Shown in pieces: positions 57,231 through 64,000 of a DNA stretch of 64,000 bases (positions are counted from its first letter, which is position 1; each line of letters opens with the position of its first letter). The stretch is from Endozoicomonas euniceicola (GTDB lineage: Bacteria > Pseudomonadota > Gammaproteobacteria > Pseudomonadales > Endozoicomonadaceae). The stretch is taken from NCBI RefSeq assembly GCF_025562755.1, contig NZ_CP103300.1, positions 3,845,001 through 3,909,000 of the forward strand, written 5' to 3'. The position numbers and the translations under genes were made by a program. The notes under the pieces are model-generated. The model was given only the letters and a program-made list of their open reading frames with translations. It was not told the origin of the DNA and ran no database searches.

Positions 57231-59735
57231 ATGGGCAAAAAAAATAACGCTCCAGTCTTTGTGTTTTCAAAAAAAATGTTGGCAGTGGTGTTTCTGCTGT
57301 GGCTGGCTGCCATGGTGGACAGCGCCCGTGGAGAATGGGTAACACCAGCTTCTGTACATCAGGTCGGGACTGCTCATGTTGCTTCAAGGCTCTGGCTTCA
57401 GCAACAACCCGTGCTTAAATCCGCTATGGATGAAAAAGTCGCGGTTTCAAAAAGATCGGCAGCGGTGGTTATCCTGGTAGAAGACGACGGTTTTAGTGTA
57501 CTGGCCACTGAGCCGGCAGTCTTCACATGGCAGGATGCGTGCAATGCCACCACACTTTCCGACATGACCCGGCATCTGCGCTGCCACGATCCCAGTGCTT
57601 TGCTGACCGGGTTAAGAGCCACACTGCAGTTTAGTCACAGTGGGGAGTCTGTGCAGGTGACCGGGTTTGCCTCGGTTTTGCAGGTGCAGACCACCGGGGG
57701 AACAGACCTGGCCATTGCTCCCTTTCAGAGTGATAGCCCGGGTCTGCCCGACCAGCAATATGAACAACAATACAGAGCCATTCTGGAGTACCTGTCCCGG
57801 CAAAGGAGAAAGTCTGAAGAGATAGACCGGCAAACAAGATGCTGGACAAACGCTATGTCAAGGTTAGCCCCTGAAAAACCGGACGAAGTGTTAAGGCAGG
57901 AGCAGAAAATAAAGGAGCTGCGAGCGCCCGTCAGGTTCCATTACTCACTGGCACACCGTTCGGCCCCGCAGGATGAAACGTTCTGGTTTTTTACGGACAA
58001 GATGCAGGGAAGAGAAATTGTGCTGACTCCCGACAATAACCTTTCTGCCTGCTCCCCTGTTTCCCTGCCATCGGGGAGCATGGTTGACCTGTCCAATGGT
58101 TCCAAAAGAAATCCTCCACCCGTTGATAAACCAGCAGCTACGAAGAGCAAAAAAAGAAAACTCAGCACCAGCACCAGCACCAGTAATAGCGAGAGCCCGC
58201 AGAGTGTCACAAATCCGCAGACCGGGGGTTATCCCGTGATACCGGATATCCCCATAAAACAGGAAGAAAATGTCATTGAATTTGGTGAAAGAAAAGTCTT
58301 GACAAGTGCTGAACTGTTTATCATCAAGCCGGAAAGCGGTATTACCAGAAAACCGCCAGAACCGCCTTTCAAAACAAATTGCAAGATTCAGGGTGCCCCG
58401 GCATTCTGGAAACTTTTTACTAAGAAAAAGCGACAGCAACTGAAAAACAGGATATTGGAATATATTAATAAAACCAATGAAGAAAGAGAGGCGCACATCG
58501 AAGGTCTGGTTAGAGAGGTGCTGTACGAGGCAAACGAGGGCGACCCTTACCAGGCTCTGGACGGGCAAAGGCATGTAGTAGCCGCCAAAAAACTGTCCAA
58601 GGGTACTGTACTGGGACATTACCGGGGCTCTCTCTGGTTGATAGATGAGAATGCCCCGTCTCCGGAGTGTGGTACGTTAGACCAGCAAATATCCTATTCC
58701 GTTAACTGTGACTACAAAGGAGAAGAAGCCACGGATGATTGTCAGGAAATGTACTGGCTTTCAGGTTATGACGACGGCAATATTTTTTCCTGCGTTAACG
58801 ACTGTACCGTCACCAGCAATGCCGACGACAATACCGGTACTTTAGAGCCAAACGTCAGTTTCATTATTGTTTATATGGATGATTTCCCCGTGGTTATGGT
58901 CGTGACAACGAAGTTTATCCCGGAGGGCAAAGGACTCTGGCTGAGCTATGGAGAAGCTTACTGGGACTATAAAAACGAACCGGTTGTGGTGCCCGACGGT
59001 GATGACGATCATAGCGGAGCCGGAGCAAAAAACAAAAAACACGTGTGTGATGTGTGTGGAAAGAAGTTTGCTCGCTCCATACACCTCATAGTACACAAGC
59101 GCACCCACACTGGAGAGAAGCCTTATGAGTGCGATGTGTGTCAAAAGAGATTTGCCTGCTCCAGTAACTTCGTAAGACACAGGCGCACCCACACCGGAGA
59201 TAAGCCTTATAAGTGCGATGTGTGCCAAAAGAGATTTGCTCATTCCGGAAACTTAGCAAGACACAAGCGCAGCCACGCCGGGAAGAAGCCTTATGAGTGC
59301 GATGTGTGTCAAAAGAGATTTGCTTACTCCATTAGCCTCTTAATACATCAGCGTACCCACACCGGAGATAAGCCTTATGAGTGCGATGAGTGTAAAAGGA
59401 GATTTTCTCTACTCAATCACCTCATAGTACACAAACGCACTCACACCGGGGAGAAGCCTTATAAGTGCGATGAGTGTCCAAAGAGATTTGCAGCTTCCGG
59501 AGACTTGACAAAACACAGGCGCCACCACACAGGAGAGAGGCCTTATGAGTGCGATGTGTGTCAAAAGAGATTTGCTTGTTCCAGTAACTTCGTAAGACAC
59601 AAGCGCACCCACACCGGAGATAAGCCTTATGAGTGCGATAAGTGCCAAAAGAAATTTTTTCAACTCGCACACCTCGTAAGTCACAAGCGCATCCAACACA
59701 AGAACCTTCCAACAGAACAACCACCACAGCAATAG
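57231..59735 (+). CDS. SZ24: SET/C2H2 zinc-finger protein, 8 fingers
   Basis: The product has 834 residues. Helices are RSIHLIV, CSSNFVR, HSGNLAR, YSISLLI, LLNHLIV, ASGDLTK, CSSNFVR and QLAHLVS. The linker after finger 3 is AGKKP and not TGEKP, a change shared only with SZ25. Finger 5 reads CDECKRRF. The last four fingers match the last four of SZ23 closely (ASGDLTK for ASGGLTI), so the 3' ends of these neighbours have a common origin. The body combines HQVGTAH and MQGREIVL, as in SZ17-19, with REVLYEANEG, as in SZ20-22, and the SET-like domain has TTKFIPEGKG with GEAYW. The signal end is SARG-EW. Confidence 0.9.
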   Translation: MGKKNNAPVFVFSKKMLAVVFLLWLAAMVDSARGEWVTPASVHQVGTAHVASRLWLQQQPVLKSAMDEKVAVSKRSAAVVILVEDDGFSVLATEPAVFTWQDACNATTLSDMTRHLRCHDPSALLTGLRATLQFSHSGESVQVTGFASVLQVQTTGGTDLAIAPFQSDSPGLPDQQYEQQYRAILEYLSRQRRKSEEIDRQTRCWTNAMSRLAPEKPDEVLRQEQKIKELRAPVRFHYSLAHRSAPQDETFWFFTDKMQGREIVLTPDNNLSACSPVSLPSGSMVDLSNGSKRNPPPVDKPAATKSKKRKLSTSTSTSNSESPQSVTNPQTGGYPVIPDIPIKQEENVIEFGERKVLTSAELFIIKPESGITRKPPEPPFKTNCKIQGAPAFWKLFTKKKRQQLKNRILEYINKTNEEREAHIEGLVREVLYEANEGDPYQALDGQRHVVAAKKLSKGTVLGHYRGSLWLIDENAPSPECGTLDQQISYSVNCDYKGEEATDDCQEMYWLSGYDDGNIFSCVNDCTVTSNADDNTGTLEPNVSFIIVYMDDFPVVMVVTTKFIPEGKGLWLSYGEAYWDYKNEPVVVPDGDDDHSGAGAKNKKHVCDVCGKKFARSIHLIVHKRTHTGEKPYECDVCQKRFACSSNFVRHRRTHTGDKPYKCDVCQKRFAHSGNLARHKRSHAGKKPYECDVCQKRFAYSISLLIHQRTHTGDKPYECDECKRRFSLLNHLIVHKRTHTGEKPYKCDECPKRFAASGDLTKHRRHHTGERPYECDVCQKRFACSSNFVRHKRTHTGDKPYECDKCQKKFFQLAHLVSHKRIQHKNLPTEQPPQQ

Positions 59736-59785
59736 TCTACACTCCCGCCAAAATCACCCAGTAGCCCAATTCTACGGACACCACA

Positions 59786-62290
59786 ATGGGCAAAAAAAAT
59801 AACGCTCCAGTCTTTGTGTTTTCAAAAAAAAAGTTGGCAGTGGTGTTTCTGCTGTGGCTGGCCACCATGGTGGACAGCGCCCGTGGAGAATGGGTAACGC
59901 CAGCTTCTGTACATCAGGGCGGGATTGCCCATGTTGCTTCAAGGCTCTGGCTTCAGCAGCAACCCGTGCTTAAATCCGCTATGGATGAAAAAGTCGCGGT
60001 TTCAAAAAGATCGGCAACGGTGGTTATTCTGATAGAAGACGACGGTTTTAGTGTACTGACCACTGAGCCGGCAGTCTTCACATGGCAGGATGCGTGTAAT
60101 GCCACCACGCTTTCCGACATGAACCGGCATCTGCGCTGCCACGACCCCAGTGCTTTGCTGACCGGGTTAAGAGCCACACTGCAGTTTAGTCACAGTGGGG
60201 AGTCTGTGCAGGTGACCGGGTTTGCGTCGGTTTTGCAGGTGCAGACTACCGGGGGAACAGACCTGGCCATTGCTCCTTTTCAGAGTGATAGCCCGGGTCT
60301 GCCCGACCAGCAATATGAACAACAATACAGAGCCATTCTGGAGTACCTGTCCCGGCAAAGGAGAAAGTCTGAAGAGATAGACCGGCGAACAAGATGCTGG
60401 ACAAACGCCATGTCAAGGTTAGCCCCTGAAAAACCGGACGAAGTGTTAAGGCAGGAGCAGAAAATAAAGGAGCTGCGAGCGCCCGTCAGGTTCCATTACT
60501 CACTGGCACACCGTTCGGCCCCGCAGGATGAAACGTTCTGTTTTTTTACGGACAAGATGGAGGGAAGAGAAATTGTGCTGACTCCCGACAATAACCTTTC
60601 TGCCTGCTCCCCTGTTTTCCTGCCATCGGGGAGCATGGCTGACCTGTCCAATGGTTCCAAAAGAAATCCTCCACCCGCTGATAAACCAGCAGCTACGAAG
60701 AGCAAAAAAAGAAAACTCAGCACCAGCACCAGCACCAGTAATAGCGAGAGCCCGCAGAGTGTCACAAATCCGCAGACCGGGGGTTATCCCGTGATACCGG
60801 ATATCCCCATAAAACAGGAAGAAAATGTCATTGAATTTGGTGAAAGAAAAGTCTTGACAAGTGCTGAACTGTTTATCATCAAGCCGGAAAGCGGTATTAC
60901 CAGAAAACCGCCAGAACCGCCTTTCAAAACAAATTGCAAGATTCTGGGTGCCCCGGCATTCTGGAAACTTTTTACTAAGAAAAAGCGACAGCAACTGAAA
61001 AACAGGATATTGGAATATATTAATAAAACCAATGAAGAAAGAGAGGCGCACATCGAAGGTCTGGTCAGAGAGGTGCGGTACGAGGCAAACGAGGGCGACC
61101 CTTACCAGGCTCTGGACGGGCAAAAGCATGTGGTAGCCGCCAAAAAACTGTCCAAGGGTACTGTACTGGGACATTACCGGGGCTCTCTCTGGTTGATAGA
61201 TGAGAATGCCCCGTCTCCGGAGTGTGGTACATTAGACCAGCAAATATCCTATTCCGTTAACTGTGACTACAAAGGAGAAGAAGCCACGGATGATTGTCAG
61301 GAAATGTACTGGCTTTCAGGTTATGACGACGGCAATATTTTTTCCTGCGTTAACGACTGTACCGTCACCAGTAATGCTGACCACGATACCGCTACTGTAG
61401 AGCCAAACGTCAGTTTCATTATTGTTTATATGGATGATTTCCCCGTGGTTATGGTCGTGACAACAGAGGATATCCCGGAGGGCAAAGGACTCTGGCTGAG
61501 CTATGGAGAAGCTTACTGGGACTATAAAAACGAACCGGTTGTGGTGCCCGACGGTGATGACGATCATAGCGGAGCCGGAGCAAAAAACAAAAAACACGTG
61601 TGTGATGTGTGTGGAAAGAAGTTTGCTCGCTCCATACACCTCATAGTACACAAGCGCACCCACACTGGAGAGAAGCCTTATGAGTGCGATGTGTGTCAAA
61701 AGGGATTTGCTTACTCCAGTAACCTCTTAATACATCAGCGTACCCACACCGGGGCGAAGCCTTATGAGTGCGATGTTTGCCAAAAGAGATTTGCTCATTC
61801 CGGAAACTTAGCAAGACACAAGCGCAGCCACGCCGGGAAGAAGCCTTATGAGTGCGATGTGTGTCAAAAGAGATTTGCTTACTCCAGTAGCCTCTTAATA
61901 CATCAGCGTACCCACACCGGGGCGAAGCCTTATGAGTGCGATGTGTGTCAAAAGGGATTTATTCACTCCAGCCACCTCACAAGACACAAGCGCACCCACA
62001 CCGGGGAAAAGCCTTATGAGTGCGATGTGTGTGAAAAGGGATTTTCTGCTTCTGGAAACTTAGCAACACACAGGCGTAGCCACACCGGGGAGAAGCCTTA
62101 TGAGTGCGATAAGTGCCAAAAGAGATTTACTCAATCCGGAGACCTCATAAGACACAAACGCACCCACACCGGAGATAAGCCTTATGAGTGCGATAAGTGC
62201 CAAAAGAAATTTTTTCGACTCGCACACCTCGTAAGTCACAAGCGCACTCAACACAAGAACCTTCCAACAGAGCAACCGCCACAGCAATAG
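59786..62290 (+). CDS. SZ25: SET/C2H2 zinc-finger protein, 8 fingers
   Basis: The product has 834 residues. The signal peptide (SKKKL, LATMVDSARG) and the CCCAGTAG spacer before it are those of SZ11. The SET-like domain has HDTATVEPN with GEAYW. Helices are RSIHLIV, YSSNLLI, HSGNLAR, YSSSLLI, HSSHLTR, ASGNLAT, QSGDLIR and RLAHLVS. Fingers 2 and 4 are near copies separated by the AGKKP-linked finger 3, suggesting duplication of a two-finger block. Body changes ETFCFFTDK, SPVFLPSG and PPADKPAATK are unusual. The last finger combines the KKFF start seen in SZ19/23/24 with the RLAHLVS helix of SZ13/17, an exchange within one module. Confidence 0.9.
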   Translation: MGKKNNAPVFVFSKKKLAVVFLLWLATMVDSARGEWVTPASVHQGGIAHVASRLWLQQQPVLKSAMDEKVAVSKRSATVVILIEDDGFSVLTTEPAVFTWQDACNATTLSDMNRHLRCHDPSALLTGLRATLQFSHSGESVQVTGFASVLQVQTTGGTDLAIAPFQSDSPGLPDQQYEQQYRAILEYLSRQRRKSEEIDRRTRCWTNAMSRLAPEKPDEVLRQEQKIKELRAPVRFHYSLAHRSAPQDETFCFFTDKMEGREIVLTPDNNLSACSPVFLPSGSMADLSNGSKRNPPPADKPAATKSKKRKLSTSTSTSNSESPQSVTNPQTGGYPVIPDIPIKQEENVIEFGERKVLTSAELFIIKPESGITRKPPEPPFKTNCKILGAPAFWKLFTKKKRQQLKNRILEYINKTNEEREAHIEGLVREVRYEANEGDPYQALDGQKHVVAAKKLSKGTVLGHYRGSLWLIDENAPSPECGTLDQQISYSVNCDYKGEEATDDCQEMYWLSGYDDGNIFSCVNDCTVTSNADHDTATVEPNVSFIIVYMDDFPVVMVVTTEDIPEGKGLWLSYGEAYWDYKNEPVVVPDGDDDHSGAGAKNKKHVCDVCGKKFARSIHLIVHKRTHTGEKPYECDVCQKGFAYSSNLLIHQRTHTGAKPYECDVCQKRFAHSGNLARHKRSHAGKKPYECDVCQKRFAYSSSLLIHQRTHTGAKPYECDVCQKGFIHSSHLTRHKRTHTGEKPYECDVCEKGFSASGNLATHRRSHTGEKPYECDKCQKRFTQSGDLIRHKRTHTGDKPYECDKCQKKFFRLAHLVSHKRTQHKNLPTEQPPQQ

Positions 62291-62340
62291 TCTACACTCC
62301 CGCCAAAATCACCCAATAGCCCAATTCTACGGACACCACA

Positions 62341-64000
62341 ATGGGCAAAAAAAATAACGCTCCAGTCTTTGTGTTTTCAAAAAAAAGGTTGGCAGTGGTG
62401 TTTCTGCTGTGGCTGGCTGTCATTGTGGGCAGCGTCCGTGGAGAATGGGTAACACCAGCTTCTGTACATCAGGGGGGGATTGCCCATGTTGCTTCAAGGC
62501 TCTGGCTTCAGCAGCAACCCGTGCTTAAATCCGCTATGGATGAAAAAGTCGCGGTTTCAAAAAGATCGGCAACGGTGGTTATTCTGATAGAAGACGACGG
62601 TTTTAGTGTACTGGCCACTGAGTCAGCAGTCTTCACATGGCAGGATGCGTGCAATGCCACCACGCTTTCCGACATGACCCGGCATCTGCACTGCCACGAC
62701 CCTAATGCCCTGCTGACCGGGTTAAGAGCCACACTGCAGTTTAGTCACAGTGGGGAGTCTGTGCAGGTGACCGGGTTTGCGTCGGTTTTGCAGGTGCAGA
62801 CTACCGGGGGAACAGACCTGGCCATTGCTCCTTTTCAGAGTGATAGCTCGGGTCTGCCCGACCAGCAATATGAACAACAATACAGAGCCCTTCTGGAGTA
62901 CCTGTCCCGGCAAAGGAGAAAGTCTGAAGAGATAGACCGGCGAACAAGATGCTGGACAAACGCCATGTCAAGGTTAGCCCCTGAAAAACCGGACGAAGTG
63001 TTAAGGCAGGAGCAGAAAATAAAGGAGCAGCGAGCGCCCGTCAGGTTCCATTACTCACTGGCACACCGTTCGGCTCCGCAGGATGAAACGTTCTGGTTTT
63101 TTACGGACAAGATGGAGGGAAGAAAAGTTGTGCTGACTCCCGACAATAACCTTTCTGCCTGCACTCCTGTTTCCCTGCCATCGGGGAGCATGGCTGACCT
63201 GTCCAGTGGTTCCAAAAGAAATCCTCCGCCCGTTGATAAACCAGCAGCTACGAAGAGCAAAAAAAGAAAACTCAGCACCAGCACCAGCACCAGCACCAGT
63301 AATAGCGAGAGCCCGCAGAGTGTCACAAATCCGCAGACCGAGGGTTGTCCCGTGATACCGGATATCCCCATAAAACAGGAAGAAAATGTCATTGAATTTG
63401 GTGAAAGAAAAGTCTTGACAAGTGCTGAACTGTTTATCATCAAGCCGGAAAGCGGTATTACCAGAAAACCGCCAGAACCGCCTTTCAAAACAAATTGCAA
63501 GATTCAGGGTGCCCCGGCATTCTGGAAACTTTTTACTAAGAAAAAGCGACAGCAACTGGAAAACAGGATATTGGAATATATTAATAAAACCAATGAAGAA
63601 AGAGAGGCGCGCATCGAAGGTCTGGTCAGAGAGGTGCGGTACGAGGCAAACGAGGGCGACCCTTACCAGGCTCTGGACGGGCAAAGGCATGTAGTAGCCG
63701 CCAAAAAACTGTCCAAGGGTGCTGTACTGGGGCATTACCGGGGCTCTCTCTGGTTGATAGATAAGAATGCCCCGTCTCCGGAGTGTGGTACATTAGACCA
63801 GCAAATATCCTATTCCGTTAACTGTGACTACAAAGAAGAAGGAGAAGAAGCCACGGATGATTGTCAGGAAATGTACTGGCTTTCAGGTTATGACGACGGC
63901 AATATTTTTTCCTGCGTTAACGACTGTACCGTCACCAGCAATGCCGACGACAATACCGGTACTTTAGAGCCAAACGTCAGTTTCATTATTGTTTATATGG
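62341..64000 (+). CDS. SZ26: SET/C2H2 protein, 5' part only
   Basis: The start has the normal run of eight A, and the frame stays open to the window edge, which falls at the Met of the IIVYM motif inside the SET-like domain. The fingers lie outside the window. The signal peptide has SKKRL and ends SVRG-EW, a pairing seen nowhere else. LATESAVF and LHCHDPNAL are shared with SZ6 only, so these bodies are related although 51 kb apart. Private changes are DSSGLPDQQ, LSSGSKRN, GCPVIPD and EARIEGL. The Ser-Thr repeat has four units. LIDKNAPSPECG and KGAVLGHY resemble SZ22. Confidence 0.9.
   Translation, partial: MGKKNNAPVFVFSKKRLAVVFLLWLAVIVGSVRGEWVTPASVHQGGIAHVASRLWLQQQPVLKSAMDEKVAVSKRSATVVILIEDDGFSVLATESAVFTWQDACNATTLSDMTRHLHCHDPNALLTGLRATLQFSHSGESVQVTGFASVLQVQTTGGTDLAIAPFQSDSSGLPDQQYEQQYRALLEYLSRQRRKSEEIDRRTRCWTNAMSRLAPEKPDEVLRQEQKIKEQRAPVRFHYSLAHRSAPQDETFWFFTDKMEGRKVVLTPDNNLSACTPVSLPSGSMADLSSGSKRNPPPVDKPAATKSKKRKLSTSTSTSTSNSESPQSVTNPQTEGCPVIPDIPIKQEENVIEFGERKVLTSAELFIIKPESGITRKPPEPPFKTNCKIQGAPAFWKLFTKKKRQQLENRILEYINKTNEEREARIEGLVREVRYEANEGDPYQALDGQRHVVAAKKLSKGAVLGHYRGSLWLIDKNAPSPECGTLDQQISYSVNCDYKEEGEEATDDCQEMYWLSGYDDGNIFSCVNDCTVTSNADDNTGTLEPNVSFIIVYM

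Larger units (their letters stand above)
1..64000 (+). repeat. Tandem array of 26 paralogous signal peptide-NLS-SET-C2H2 genes
   Basis: The whole window is a direct tandem repeat. The unit is one gene plus a 50-bp spacer, about 2.2 to 2.8 kb long, the length depending mainly on the number of 84-bp zinc-finger modules. Starts of complete units are at 781, 3252, 5897, 8461, 11099, 13414, 15633, 19835, 22486, 25203, 27428, 29911, 32550, 34862, 37345, 39810, 42293, 44692, 47175, 49556, 51955, 54426, 57231, 59786 and 62341. The 5' 1.8 kb of each unit is nearly identical between copies, while the 3' finger region is a different permutation of similar modules in each. The only foreign sequence is the insertion at 16859-18588. 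Both window edges lie inside array genes, so the true array is longer. An assembly artefact is unlikely because all 25 visible finger arrays differ. Confidence 0.95.

Noticed and set aside
1..64000. Collapsed or artificially expanded assembly repeat
   Set aside because: All visible finger arrays differ, and units carry private substitutions and distinct lesions. Copy number could still be misjudged for the near-identical SZ17-SZ19 run.

Overview
The window is one tandem array of 26 paralogous plus-strand genes, labelled SZ1-SZ26 here: SZ1 is cut at its 5' end, SZ26 at its 3' end, and 24 units are complete in extent. No other gene family is present except one insertion sequence inside SZ8. The genes lie head to tail, 50 bp from stop to next start, with no introns, rRNA, tRNA or CRISPR. 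Intact products are 721-888 residues long.

Each complete protein has the same layout: (1) a Sec-type signal peptide of about 34 residues; (2) an N-terminal region of about 260 residues that I do not recognise; (3) a basic patch resembling a classical monopartite nuclear localisation signal (SKKRKL), followed by a variable Ser-Thr repeat; (4) a linker with two sumoylation-type motifs (IKQE, IKPE); (5) a divergent PR/SET-like domain ending in LSYGEPYW; (6) 4 to 11 Krueppel-type C2H2 zinc fingers with TGEKP linkers; (7) a tail ending in TEQPPQQ. The body is nearly constant. The finger arrays differ in all 25 visible copies (178 fingers), mostly in finger order, in number and at the DNA-contact positions of the recognition helix. 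This is a PRDM9-like layout.

The insertion sequence (16859-18588) carries a DUF4277/IS1634-like DDE transposase, has terminal inverted repeats and a 7-bp target duplication. With the lack of introns and the tight packing, it suggests a bacterium. Signal peptide, NLS, SET domain and eukaryotic zinc fingers together suggest an animal-associated bacterium that exports chromatin-directed effectors (nucleomodulins). Endozoicomonadaceae or another marine gammaproteobacterial symbiont is my best guess, but no marker gene here tests it.

Layout: SZ1 (to 730), SZ2-SZ7 (781-15579), SZ8 split by the insertion sequence (15633-19784), SZ9-SZ25 (19835-62290), SZ26 (62341 to the end). Four units are broken, each by one lesion: SZ5 (one A lost from a run of eight at codons 3-5), SZ6 (Tyr codon to TAA), SZ8 (insertion), SZ23 (4-bp GT expansion). 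Undoing each lesion gives an intact frame of the expected length. Blocks shared between distant units, some crossing gene borders, show continuing duplication and gene conversion.

Inferred joint role: a family of exported proteins with one chromatin-modifying or chromatin-binding body and many alternative DNA-reading heads, diversified by recombination among array members. Neither export, nuclear entry, methyltransferase activity nor DNA binding can be shown from sequence alone.
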